A stretch of DNA of 38,555 nt from Myxococcales bacterium (GTDB taxonomy: Bacteria > Myxococcota_A > Polyangia > Polyangiales > Ga0077539): positions 1-38,555 of the forward strand of contig JAEUKI010000088.1 of NCBI GenBank assembly GCA_016793325.1. The letters are read 5' to 3'. How positions within the stretch are numbered: position 1 is the first letter of the stretch; every line of letters starts with the position of its first letter. Positions 25,201-33,940 of this stretch are shown in pieces. Under the pieces are notes generated by a model. The model was not told the origin of the DNA. It saw only the letters and a program-made list of their open reading frames with translations, and did not search any database. The translations under genes were made by a program, and so were the position numbers.

Positions 25201-25348
25201 TGTTGCAGGCCAATTGCCCGCCGTCGCACGAAGGCGCGGACGGAACATCGATGCCCGAATCGGGCGTGCCACCCACGACCGGAGAGCCGCAGGCGACAAG
25301 AAGCGTGGCCGCGCAGAGGGCGAGCCACCGTTCGAGAGAGAGGTTCAT
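22223..25348 (-). CDS. Large lipoprotein: Cys-rich repeats plus NHL-like propeller
   Basis: This is a 1041-residue predicted lipoprotein. The ATG at 25348 gives MNLSLERWLALCAATLLVAC (lipobox LVAC). About ten Cys-rich units follow to residue ~480; the first eight repeat every ~43 residues with CGxCGxxCPxGQVCxMGxC and spacers such as NTQTDR. A three-unit block is duplicated in tandem at 393-bp spacing. Residues ~500-930 look like an NHL/streptogramin-lyase-type propeller (ADGRLWIGTLDGG, DSAGRIWFSGWG, SDGFVYMAGEDG, RGGRLFLTHWG). A small beta domain closes the protein. The frame is open upstream to 25732, but that part overlaps the thioredoxin gene. It is probably surface-exposed, with an unknown role. 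Confidence 0.92.
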   Translation of the reverse strand: MNLSLERWLALCAATLLVACGSPVVGGTPDSGIDVPSAPSCDGGQLACNNRCVDPQTDRDNCGMCGRSCPGGQVCRMGACAVECPSGQTLCDGVCVSTQGDRAHCGMCGNACPAGQVCSMGACGATCAAGTTNCMGSCRDTQNDRLNCGACGTTCPSGQVCVMGACQTSCPMGQTECGGQCVNTQTDRGNCGACGTACAPGQICAMGMCQLTCATGQSACGTPPACTNTQGDRAHCGMCDNACPAGQVCSMGACGATCAAGTTNCMGSCRDTQTDRLNCGACGTMCPSGQVCVMGACQTSCPMGQVDCGGLCINTQTDRENCGACGTACAAGEICRMGACQLTCAAGQTACGTPAACTNTQSDRANCGACGNACGAGLVCDMGMCVPSCRAGQTNCGGSCTSTATDPNHCGMCGTVCGPYTNAIASCAASSCIMTCNAGFNDCNGNRMDGCEVELATDASHCGRCGNACTFANGTGTCSMGGCRLTSCNAGFDNCDGIDANGCECRRATVGTGGVDFSMGTFNGSRVDPMRGVIPDGMVMTSSSDFFWIVNTAESTVSKWDANTNPPTEIAKYRVGLAVGECSGACCHNNGCNMASRVAIDGNGDVFVANRGFAMQGTVTKIAGSRSSCVDRNGNGMIDTSSSRTNLLGYVNATGQPVDECVLWTATVGPSNALLRAITVDRGDASAPGGYVWVGGYNTTAFYKVDPRTGETLATVTVPVNPYGAVVTADGRLWIGTLDGGATASIDTTAATPTASARIAYPTALRGGCTQSYGITADSAGRIWFSGWGCRDALGYAPGSGAGGSGGTWSRVDTTAQIDGYAGRGITAGSDGFVYMAGEDGAENNSRVVRWLAADHAMGSIPAARVTRVITPAQRGPAGIGFDRGGRLFLTHWGAGAPLVRYDPTTMMSTNLMGVNQNYSYSDFTGSVRRTTIPEGSFSYVFDTTCANPRLTSFSLGADLPAGTVMTVSARTAGTAAALASAMDVPVATLPPNGSPYDLGAAFRAAAVTPAQLVRVTVTMRAAASGMTPALSTMNAAWTCP

Positions 25349-25500
25349 CCACTCGATAATCGGTGAATTCCCCGACAACTTAAATGATCTCGAACAAAAG
25401 GAATTCGACAGCAAATATACTGGAAAAGTGCTGAAGAACCGAGTTGGCGTAGGGACCGCGACGTGTGGGGACGAGTGCGCGCCTGTCCGTTGGAGGGCTG
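25349..25500 (-). promoter_or_regulatory. AT-rich promoter region of the large lipoprotein gene
   Basis: This 152-bp gap includes a stretch (about 25370-25430) that is strikingly richer in A and T than anything nearby. A minus-strand TATATT is centred near 25418, with further AT-rich hexamers. It lies 25-80 nt before the ATG at 25348 and is the likely promoter; exact -35/-10 boxes cannot be fixed. Confidence 0.4.
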
Positions 25501-25875
25501 TCAGCCGTGCTCGTCGATCACCGCGAGGATGGCCGACTTTCGCTGGTTGCCGATGATCCGCGTGCGCTCGACCCCGTCTGCGAACAACACGAGTGTCGGC
25601 AAGACTCGAACGCCGAAGCGCGCCGCGACGTCGGGGCAGTCGTCCGCGTCGAGCTCGAGCACCGTGATCGCGGGTCGCTCTTCGACGATCGCTTCGAGCG
25701 TGGGCTCGAGCGCTTTGCAGGGGGCGCACCACTGGCCGGTGAACTTCACGAGCACGCGCGGGGCGCTTCGCACGTCAGCGTCGAATCGCGCGGCGTCCGT
25801 CGCGCGCTTGCGGGGTACGTGACGGGAATGAACTGGCTCAGCGCGCTTCGGAACGTTGGGTGAGTTGGTCTGCAT
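25501..25875 (-). CDS. Thioredoxin-family protein (CAPC active site)
   Basis: This is a 124-residue thioredoxin. The active site WCAPC is at residues 49-53 (CAPC instead of the usual CGPC), the cis-Pro is in VLPTLVLF, and the fold is complete to the C-terminal helix. About 25 extra polar residues precede the domain, and there is no signal peptide. A strong AAGGAG box 7 nt before the ATG at 25875 fixes the start, which lies inside the end of the sigma factor gene (38-nt overlap). Translation is therefore coupled to that gene. The pair suggests a redox-linked response, which is an inference. Confidence 0.93.
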   Translation of the reverse strand: MQTNSPNVPKRAEPVHSRHVPRKRATDAARFDADVRSAPRVLVKFTGQWCAPCKALEPTLEAIVEERPAITVLELDADDCPDVAARFGVRVLPTLVLFADGVERTRIIGNQRKSAILAVIDEHG

Positions 25876-26476
25876 CGGCGGGCTCCTTGTTGGACTTCAC
25901 TGATGCAGTGCTCGTCGCGTTCGAGAGTGTGTCATCGAGGTCCGCCGCGGATCGCAGGACCTTTCGCGCGCGCTTCAGTCGACTGCGCACCGCGTCGTGC
26001 GAGAGCGAGAACTTCTCGGCGATCTCGACGGACGTGTAGCCCTCGACGGACAGCAAGAACGCGAGTCGATCGGTGCGCGAGAGCCCCATCAACGCGCCCT
26101 CGAGCCTCGCTTCGAGCTCGCGCTGCGAAGCGATCGTCTCTGGATCCTCGCACCCGCACTCGAGCTCGCGATCATCGTCGAGAGGCTCTCTTGTGCGCTT
26201 CGCGTTGAGCCGCGCGCACGAGCGCGAGACCAGCGTCGAGAGCCACGCGAGCGGAGAGCCGTCGCCGCGAAACGTGGTCATCGAGGTCCGCGCGGCGAGC
26301 AGCGCTTGTTGCACGGCGTCCTCTGCGTCGTGCGCCGCGTGGCATCGTCGCTTCGCGACCGCGAGCAGCCGCGCTCCGTACGCGCGGGTGATCACGTCGA
26401 GCGCGTGCATGTCCCCTGCGTGCATGAGCGCGAGCAGCTCAGCGAGGGGGCCATGCGCGGGCGAATCGGTGCTCAT
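25838..26476 (-). CDS. RNA polymerase sigma factor, ECF type
   Basis: This 212-residue sigma-70-family protein has only regions 2 and 4. Sigma2 covers ~15-90 (AHDAEDAVQQALLAA is the 2.2 region) and sigma4 covers ~125-180, with the helix-turn-helix YTSVEIAEKFSLSHDAVRSR and a following RLKRARKVL. Between them is an acidic linker with a Cys pair (ELECGCEDPET), which could be redox- or metal-sensitive. The start MSTDSPAHG at 26476 is chosen by family length; upstream in-frame starts exist. No anti-sigma gene is seen; thioredoxin overlaps the 3' end instead. A tail of ~35 polar residues follows sigma4. Confidence 0.92.
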   Translation of the reverse strand: MSTDSPAHGPLAELLALMHAGDMHALDVITRAYGARLLAVAKRRCHAAHDAEDAVQQALLAARTSMTTFRGDGSPLAWLSTLVSRSCARLNAKRTREPLDDDRELECGCEDPETIASQRELEARLEGALMGLSRTDRLAFLLSVEGYTSVEIAEKFSLSHDAVRSRLKRARKVLRSAADLDDTLSNATSTASVKSNKEPADADQLTQRSEAR

Positions 26477-26537
26477 GCTCGTACGTGCGCTCGACGAACG
26501 ACAGTGTGTCACGTGAATCGACGCATTTCTGAACATC

Positions 26538-26571
26538 GGCAAATGTGCCAAAGGTCCGGCAAGTTTGCCGG
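26538..26571. promoter_or_regulatory. Twin palindromes upstream of the sigma factor gene
   Basis: Two GGCA-N4-TGCC sites (26538-26549 and 26558-26569) lie 20 bp apart. The second is the core of a perfect 16-bp palindrome, CCGGCAA-GT-TTGCCGG (26556-26571). They lie 62-95 bp before the sigma factor start and just after the end of the GHL10 gene. This could be an operator or part of a terminator; there is no T-run. Confidence 0.45.
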
Positions 26572-26591
26572 CCGTCGCTGACGACGGAGCC

Positions 26592-28265
26592 CTATCGAAC
26601 GTCGACGACGCGGGCGCGGCTCTCGCGGTCGTCGAGGGCCACGGCGCTCACGGCCCATCGTCCTCGGGTGAGCCCCGCGGTGGTCGCGGTTGCGCTGGTG
26701 ACGATGCGATCGATCACGAACGCTCCGGTGCCGGCGTCTTGTCGATAGAACACCCATGCGCGGAGCGTCGCGGGCGCGCTGTGCGACACGGTGATCGACC
26801 CCGCGGCGCCCGTGGCCGTGGGCGGCTCGACGGTCCCCGTGGCGTTGACGAGCGGCGGCGGAAGCGCGGGTGAGCCATAGAAATCCCTGCGCAACATGGC
26901 CGCGACGCCCATCGTGTCCCGGAGGATCTGTCGCCCCTGAAAGAACACGTTGCCGAGCGCGCCGCGGTCCCTCGCCGTGCGCGTGGCTCGAATTTGTGTG
27001 CGCACTTCGTCGAGCGTCCAGGCGGCGGTCGTGCCGATCTTGGTGATGTCGTTGCCGGCGAAGACGTACGCGCGGCCCATGGTCTGGCTCGCCCACCACG
27101 GCAAGAGCGTCGTGTACGACTGCGCGGTTTGTGTGCTCGGCCAGTAGAGCTGCGGAGCGATGTAGTCGACGTGCCCTGCGCGCACCCACGCGAGCGGGTC
27201 GCACGCGATGACGTTGTAGGCGTCGAGGCCGGTGATGCCCGCGGGCATTCCAGGGCGGTAGATCCCGAAGGGCGAGACGCCGAAGCGCGCGGTCGGTCGC
27301 GCGGCGCGAACGGCCATCGAGACCTCGGCGATCATGCGGTTGACGTTGTCGCGTCGCCACTCTTGGCGCGTGAGCGTTCCTCCGCCCGAGCGATAGGCGT
27401 TGAAGAGCGCGTCGTCGGGAAACGGCGTGCTCATCGAATCGGGGTACGGATAGAAATAGTCGTCGAAATGCACGCCATCGAGCGCGTATCGGGTCGTCAC
27501 GTCTCGCACGACGCGGACGATGTGCGCGCGGACCTCGGATGAACCGGGGTTCATCACGATCGCGTTGTTGTACGTGACGGCGAACTGCGAGAGCGTCCTC
27601 GTGACGCTGTTTGCCGCGGTCGTGAAGCGCGTGTCCGCCGCGCCGCGATAGGGGTTCATCCACGCGTGCACTTCGATCGCGCGCTGGTGCGCCATCGTGA
27701 TCAGCACGTCGAGCGGGTCGATCCCGGGGTCGCGGCCCTGCGTTCCCGTCAGAAAGCGCGACCACGGCTCGATCGACGAGCGGTAGACCGCGTCGCTCTC
27801 GGGCCGCACTTGAAACACGATCGCGTTGAGCCCCGTGTTCGCCGCGGTGTCGACGATGGTCTGCAGCTCGGTCCGAAGCTGCGCGGCGTTGAGCGACGAG
27901 CTCGTCGGGTACGTGAGGTTGTAGACCGAGGCGACCCACATCGCGCGAAACTCCCGCGGGTGCGTCGCGTCGACGAGCGATCCCTCGGTGATTCCAGCGT
28001 CCGATCGCGCATCCGTCGCGACGTCCGGGCGTGCGCCCGAGTCCGCGGGGGGATTTTGTGTGTCTGCGCTCGCGTCCATCGAGGCGCTGTCCTGCTCGCT
28101 CGCGTCGAGCGGCGGAGCGATCGTGTCCGGCGTCGTGCTGTCGGGTGGCGAGACCGTGTCCGTCGCGCGCGCATCGAGCGCGCTGTCCGGGTCCATGGTC
28201 ATCGGGCCCGCGCACGCAGCGAGCGCGGTGAGCGAGAGGACAGAGAGCGATCGACGAGAGAGCAC
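26592..28265 (-). CDS. Glycoside hydrolase-like GHL10 (DUF187-type) lipoprotein
   Basis: This is a 557-residue predicted lipoprotein. The GTG at 28265 gives a signal peptide ending LTALAACAG (lipobox LAAC). A disordered Asp/Ser/Pro-rich linker runs to about residue 95. The GHL10/YngK-type barrel follows: FRAMWVASVYNLTYP, LNAIVFQVRPESDAVY, DGVHFDDYFYPYP, FGVSPFGIYRPG and VDYIAPQLYWP. A C-terminal beta-sandwich of ~85 residues (VNATGTVEPPTATGAAGSIT) resembles a fibronectin-like module. The family is thought to act on polysaccharide, probably cell-wall glycan, outside the cytoplasm. The substrate here is unknown. Confidence 0.9.
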   Translation of the reverse strand: MLSRRSLSVLSLTALAACAGPMTMDPDSALDARATDTVSPPDSTTPDTIAPPLDASEQDSASMDASADTQNPPADSGARPDVATDARSDAGITEGSLVDATHPREFRAMWVASVYNLTYPTSSSLNAAQLRTELQTIVDTAANTGLNAIVFQVRPESDAVYRSSIEPWSRFLTGTQGRDPGIDPLDVLITMAHQRAIEVHAWMNPYRGAADTRFTTAANSVTRTLSQFAVTYNNAIVMNPGSSEVRAHIVRVVRDVTTRYALDGVHFDDYFYPYPDSMSTPFPDDALFNAYRSGGGTLTRQEWRRDNVNRMIAEVSMAVRAARPTARFGVSPFGIYRPGMPAGITGLDAYNVIACDPLAWVRAGHVDYIAPQLYWPSTQTAQSYTTLLPWWASQTMGRAYVFAGNDITKIGTTAAWTLDEVRTQIRATRTARDRGALGNVFFQGRQILRDTMGVAAMLRRDFYGSPALPPPLVNATGTVEPPTATGAAGSITVSHSAPATLRAWVFYRQDAGTGAFVIDRIVTSATATTAGLTRGRWAVSAVALDDRESRARVVDVR

Positions 28266-28271
28266 GCGGGG

Positions 28272-28277
28272 ACGATA
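28272..28277 (-). promoter_or_regulatory. Candidate -10 element, GHL10 gene (possibly leaderless)
   Basis: The minus-strand TATCGT ends 6 nt before the GTG at 28265. No ribosome binding site is seen. The divergent gene at 28342 has the same spacing. Confidence 0.35.
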
Positions 28278-28329
28278 GCTGATTCGCAGTGCGATCGACT
28301 TGCGTTCGCGCGGGATCGTGCAGACCGGA

Positions 28330-28335
28330 TACGCT
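28330..28335 (+). promoter_or_regulatory. Candidate -10 element of the gene at 28342 (possibly leaderless)
   Basis: TACGCT ends 6 nt before the ATG. The sequence TACGCTCT followed by a GC-rich tetramer and ATG recurs at 32300-32314 before the ferritin-like gene. Confidence 0.4.
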
Positions 28336-28341
28336 CTCGCG

Positions 28342-29553
28342 ATGGCGATCAACACTCGACGAATGCGCCCCGTGGTGGTCGATGGCGTCTCTTGGCACTG
28401 GCGCGGCCTCGATCGGTTTTGGCGCAACGAGCGGCTCGTCGTGATGCGCGACGATCGTCGAACGGTCGCGTGGTACATCCCCGGCCCACGCGCGCGCGTG
28501 CGAGTGCGGCGGACGCCGAAGGACGCGCTCGACGGGGTGTACTGGGCGCCCGAGCTGCCCGAGTACAACGAGTTCGGTCCGCGCGCTGCAGTGGCGCTCG
28601 CGCGGTGGGTCGAAGGCCCCGCGCCCAAAGAGCGCGTCGTCGTCGATGTGGACGCTGCGCTGAATCCTCCGTTGCCCGCAGGGTGGGACGCGCTTCGCGC
28701 AGAGGGCGCGCGGTGGTTCGACCCCGAGGGCGACGAAGAGGCAGTGCGCGCGGTGATCGAAGAGCGCTTGCAAGAGCCGATGATCGCCCCGTGGCTCGGC
28801 GAGCTCGAGCAGACGCTCGGGCCCGAGCTCAGCGATCGATTCACGCGCGAGTGTACCGAAGCGCTCGTCGCGCGGGGAACGCTCGACGACCGTTGGCTCC
28901 GTCCCGAGACGCGCTGCGTGGGGTACGGAAGCACATCGTTGCGCGACGGTGTTCCCTGGGGGACGCGAGGGCTTCGTGCGTTGTGGGCGCTCGCGAAGGC
29001 CCCGCGCGCGGTGGTCGAGGCCGAGCGCTTGGCGCGCGAGTACGAAGCGCGATTTCGTGCGTTTGCAGCGGCAGAATGGCTCGACAGCGAGCCCGCGGAG
29101 CTGCGTTGGCTCGTCGTCGATCACCCGAGGGTCAAAGAGAATCCCGTGCATCGCATCGCGGACGTCTTCGCGTGGCCGATGCCTTACAGCGAGGTGCTCT
29201 CGACGTCGGTCGCGGCGCCTGCGGATGCGATCGTCGCCCTCCGCGAAGACGAGAGCGCTCGCCCGTTCGAAGCGCTGCGGCCCGAGTACTCGAAGACGAA
29301 CGAGCTCCCGTTGATCCGCATGGCGTGCGAGCAGTGGCGCGCGCATCGCAGCTGGTCGCTGCTCCTCGAGCGCGGCGCGAGGACCGTGGGAGCGCTGCCC
29401 GAAGCGGGCGTGATGCACCCCCGTTGGGAGGATCGCGCGCTTACCGACGTGCCCTGGGTCACAGAGCCGCTCGACGCGATCTTGCGGCTCGGATTTTTGC
29501 TGATCGACACGCTGCCCGGGCACATGGTCCTCGTGGCGGCGCTCGAGCCGTAG
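28342..29553 (+). CDS. Hypothetical protein (403 residues)
   Basis: This is a soluble, Trp- and Arg-rich protein that I do not recognise. It opens with MAINTRRMRPVVVDGVSWHW and contains RTVAWYIPGPRARVRVRRTP, EEAVRAVIEERLQEPMIAPW and ENPVHRIADVFAWPMPYSEV. It has no signal peptide, membrane span, Cys cluster or catalytic motif. Codon use matches its neighbours and the frame is long and uninterrupted, so it is probably real. It is divergent from the GHL10 gene. The ATG at 28342 has a -10-like hexamer 6 nt upstream and no ribosome binding site. Confidence 0.8.
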   Translation: MAINTRRMRPVVVDGVSWHWRGLDRFWRNERLVVMRDDRRTVAWYIPGPRARVRVRRTPKDALDGVYWAPELPEYNEFGPRAAVALARWVEGPAPKERVVVDVDAALNPPLPAGWDALRAEGARWFDPEGDEEAVRAVIEERLQEPMIAPWLGELEQTLGPELSDRFTRECTEALVARGTLDDRWLRPETRCVGYGSTSLRDGVPWGTRGLRALWALAKAPRAVVEAERLAREYEARFRAFAAAEWLDSEPAELRWLVVDHPRVKENPVHRIADVFAWPMPYSEVLSTSVAAPADAIVALREDESARPFEALRPEYSKTNELPLIRMACEQWRAHRSWSLLLERGARTVGALPEAGVMHPRWEDRALTDVPWVTEPLDAILRLGFLLIDTLPGHMVLVAALEP

Positions 29554-29571
29554 CGGGCTGCTCGAGAGATT

Positions 29572-29589
29572 CCATACGGTGCCGTATTG
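29572..29589. promoter_or_regulatory. Operator-like palindrome 1 before the DUF6463-like gene
   Basis: CCATACG-GTGC-CGTATTG contains the perfect core ATACGG-TG-CCGTAT. It is the sort of site bound by TetR-type dimers. Confidence 0.55.
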
Positions 29590-29616
29590 ATCGCGGGCGG
29601 GCGTGGCCCTACAGCC

Positions 29617-29634
29617 CCATACGCAGCCGTATGG
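29617..29634. promoter_or_regulatory. Operator-like palindrome 2 before the DUF6463-like gene
   Basis: CCATACG-CAGC-CGTATGG has perfect 7-bp arms. Its centre is 45 bp from palindrome 1 and it lies 61 bp before the GTG start at 29695. A -35-like TTGATC overlaps the end of palindrome 1. Confidence 0.55.
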
Positions 29635-29694
29635 AGGTGTCGTGATGGTCGAACGCAGCGTCTCGATGGGTGGTTTTTTTCAGCGAGGTGCGTC

Positions 29695-30078
29695 GTGAAG
29701 CGCTGGCGCGGGCGGTGGCTCTTGTTTGTGTGTGCCGTGCACACGGCGTTCGCGTTGGTCGTGTTTCGCGCGCCGCTCGGCGAGATCGCGCGGGACGGGA
29801 TGTTCGACGCGATCAAGACGGACCCGATGCGGGGCGCGGTCGCGTGGTTCGTGTTGTTCGGCGGAGCGTTTGCGATCGCAGCGCTCGCGGTCGATCAGCT
29901 CGAGCGCGAGGGGCGCTCGCTGCGGCGGCTCGGCGCTGCGACGATCGCGCTCGTCGCGTTGGGCGTTCTGTGGATGCCCGCCTCGGGTTTTTGGCTCGCG
30001 TTGCCTGCGGCGCTCTCGATGCTCGCGACCGGCGACGCGCCCGCCACGAACGCCGCGCCGAAGCAAGCGACAACGTGA
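29695..30078 (+). CDS. Small four-helix membrane protein, DUF6463-like
   Basis: This is a 127-residue inner-membrane protein with about four hydrophobic segments: WLLFVCAVHTAFALVVF, GAVAWFVLFGGAFAIAALAV, AATIALVALGVLWMPASGF and WLALPAALSMLA. The opening (V)KRWRGRWLLFVCAVHTAFAL and the central DPMRGAVAWFVLFGG match my memory of the DUF6463 family; its function is unknown. The GTG at 29695 is fixed by a GAGG box 6 nt upstream; a longer frame from 29587 would read through the operator region. The twin palindromes upstream imply tight repression, but the regulator is not adjacent. Confidence 0.85.
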   Translation: MKRWRGRWLLFVCAVHTAFALVVFRAPLGEIARDGMFDAIKTDPMRGAVAWFVLFGGAFAIAALAVDQLEREGRSLRRLGAATIALVALGVLWMPASGFWLALPAALSMLATGDAPATNAAPKQATT

Positions 30079-30158
30079 CGCGCGGACCGCGCGCGCGACG
30101 TGTCGTCTCGTGAGATTGCGGGTCGAAGGGGATGGTGCGCTCTGCTACGCTTCGAGCG

Positions 30159-30174
30159 CGTTCGAATTCGAACG
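30159..30174. promoter_or_regulatory. Perfect 16-bp palindrome in the prkA leader
   Basis: CGTTCGAATTCGAACG is an exact palindrome ending 21 nt before the prkA start. A -10-like TACGCT lies at 30146-30151, so the palindrome would fall at the transcription start, as for a repressor site. A GAAGGAG box follows it. Confidence 0.45.
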
Positions 30175-30195
30175 GTGAAGGAGTAGCGTCGACGC

Positions 30196-32262
<2,067 letters not shown>

Positions 32263-32299
32263 GGGGCGCACGCTGCGACGGGGGCGTCGGGGGGCGTGC

Positions 32300-32305
32300 T
32301 ACGCT
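32300..32305 (+). promoter_or_regulatory. Candidate -10 element of the ferritin-like gene (possibly leaderless)
   Basis: TACGCT ends 6 nt before the ATG at 32312. No ribosome binding site is present. Confidence 0.4.
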
Positions 32306-32311
32306 CTGCGC

Positions 32312-33241
32312 ATGAATTCTTCGGGGAGTCTTCTTGCGCTCGCGCGACGCGTGGTCGCGAGCGTCGCGGTCTTGTCGCTCAGCGCGTGCTGCCGCGAGCT
32401 CGAGCGCTCCGACAGGTTCGTTGGCGCCGCACAGATCTTTCGCGACGCATCGGACGCGAGCATCGACGACGCGTCGTGTCCCGAGATTTGCCGACGGAAC
32501 GTCTTCTTCGAGTGTGTGCACAGCGAACTGCGCTCGTGCACGGTGGCAGAGTCGGACGGCGGTGCTGGCGTGCGCTGCGCGTTCACGACGTACGAGTGCC
32601 CGCGGTCTCCCTTCGAGGGCGTGTGCGGGCGACGCACGGACGGGGCGGCGATCGACAGCAAAGGCGATGTACTGGGCGGGCTCGTGGCGCTCGAAGCCGA
32701 GGCTGTCGCTGCGTTCGAGCGCTTGGCGCGGGAGCTCGCTGCGCTCGGGGCTCCTGAGACGCTCGTCGCGTGGGCTCAGTCGAGCGCGGACGACGAGCGC
32801 CGGCACGTCGAGATGACTCGTTCGCTCGACGGTCGAGCGGTGATCGAAGCGCCTCCGACCGACGCGCTGGCGCTGCGATCGCTGTTCGACGTCGCCCTCG
32901 AAAACGCCGTCGAAGGCTGCGTCCGCGAGGCGTTCGGCGTGGTGATCGCTTCGTGGCAGGCCGAGCATGGCGCCGATCCGCGCGTGCGCGCGTGTTATCG
33001 AACGATCGCAGAAGACGAGGCGAAACACGCAGCGCTGGCGCTCGAGATCGACCAGTGGACGGCCTCGCGATTGACCGCGCGAGAGACCATGCTCGTTCGC
33101 GAGGCGAAGCTCCGCGCGCTCACCGTGCTGCGCGACGAACAATCACGCGCGAGAGAGGATGCGTGGCTCGGGCTGCCCGACGCTCGCGCTTCGATCGCGA
33201 TCTTCGACGAATTTGCGCGCGACGCACGCTGGCTTCACTGA
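32312..33241 (+). CDS. Ferritin-like domain lipoprotein
   Basis: This is a 309-residue predicted lipoprotein. The signal peptide ends ASVAVLSLSAC (lipobox LSAC). A Cys-bearing segment follows (PEICRRNVFFECVHSELRSC ... YECPRSPFEGVC). From about residue 120 there is a four-helix ferritin-like bundle with the diiron pattern: Glu in EAEAVAAFERL, ExxH in DDERRHVEM, Glu in ENAVEGCVREAFG and ExxH in AEDEAKHAAL. The di-metal site looks complete, and placing it outside the cytoplasm is unusual. It could be an oxidase or metal-binding protein. Its 3' end overlaps the convergent SGNH gene by 7 bp. Confidence 0.9.
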   Translation: MNSSGSLLALARRVVASVAVLSLSACCRELERSDRFVGAAQIFRDASDASIDDASCPEICRRNVFFECVHSELRSCTVAESDGGAGVRCAFTTYECPRSPFEGVCGRRTDGAAIDSKGDVLGGLVALEAEAVAAFERLARELAALGAPETLVAWAQSSADDERRHVEMTRSLDGRAVIEAPPTDALALRSLFDVALENAVEGCVREAFGVVIASWQAEHGADPRVRACYRTIAEDEAKHAALALEIDQWTASRLTARETMLVREAKLRALTVLRDEQSRAREDAWLGLPDARASIAIFDEFARDARWLH

Positions 33242-33915
33242 GCGCGTCCGCTCACCGCGCCGCGGGCCCACGCGAGCACGGGGTGCAGAAACGCGCGGCG
33301 CACTTCGCTCGCGCCGCGGACCGAGGGCTCGATCTCTTGCACGACCCACGACGGATCGCCGCTGAGAAAGTGCCCGTGAATATCCACGGGGATCGCGCCG
33401 GCGCGCCGCGCTCGTTCGCAGAGCTGCTCGTTGAAGCTCACGAGTCGCGCGCGTAGAAACTCTGCCGCGTCGCCGAAGCCCCATCGCGCCTCCGTGGCGG
33501 GATCGCGAAACGTCGGGTCGTACACGGTCCCGACGAAGCGTGTTTGTACAGGGCACTCTGCGATTGCGGCTTCGAAGTCGCGAAACCAATCGCCCCACAC
33601 AGCGTCCCGCCGCTGCTCGGGCAGAAAGAGCAGCCCTTGCAGAAGGTCGTTGCCGCCGATGGTGATGACGGCGCACGCGTGATCGGGCTGTGATTTTCTA
33701 GGAAATTGCGCGCGAAGCCCGTGCAGCACCGCGCCGTCTCGCGCCCGGTGCGCGAGCGTCACGGGCCCCGCGCCGAGCGACTGCAGGTCCTCGCCCGCGA
33801 ACTCGGGAAACAGGTCGTCTCGGTTCTCGCAGAGCAGCGCGCCCGGCGCGACGAGATCGTCGTTGTAGTGCGAGCAATCGAGCATCGAGTCTCCAAACGT
33901 GTACAGCGTTCGCAT
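33235..33915 (-). CDS. SGNH/GDSL-family hydrolase
   Basis: This is a 226-residue hydrolase without a signal peptide. Block I is LYTFGDSMLD with the nucleophile Ser at residue 10, the oxyanion Asn is in TIGGNDLLQ (block III), and a C-terminal Asp/His pair may lie in PVDIHGHFL. The end IEPSVRGASEVRRAFL is a recurrent C-terminus in this subgroup, as I recall it. It probably acts as an esterase or lipase on a small substrate. A GGGAGG box 7-8 nt before the ATG is the strongest ribosome binding site in this part of the window. Twin operator-like repeats lie 26-66 bp upstream. Confidence 0.9.
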   Translation of the reverse strand: MRTLYTFGDSMLDCSHYNDDLVAPGALLCENRDDLFPEFAGEDLQSLGAGPVTLAHRARDGAVLHGLRAQFPRKSQPDHACAVITIGGNDLLQGLLFLPEQRRDAVWGDWFRDFEAAIAECPVQTRFVGTVYDPTFRDPATEARWGFGDAAEFLRARLVSFNEQLCERARRAGAIPVDIHGHFLSGDPSWVVQEIEPSVRGASEVRRAFLHPVLAWARGAVSGRAQ

Positions 33916-33940
33916 GGCGAAGACCTCCCGGTGAGCAGCT

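Noticed and set aside
22223..25732. Longer version of the Cys-repeat lipoprotein starting at 25732
   Set aside because: The extra part lacks a signal peptide and overlaps the thioredoxin gene. The ATG at 25348 gives a textbook lipoprotein signal.
26509..29523. Roughly 1000-codon minus-strand frame across two genes
   Set aside because: It is Arg-rich with no recognisable domain, and it overlaps the GHL10 gene in another frame on the same strand and the 28342 gene on the other. Both of those have better evidence.
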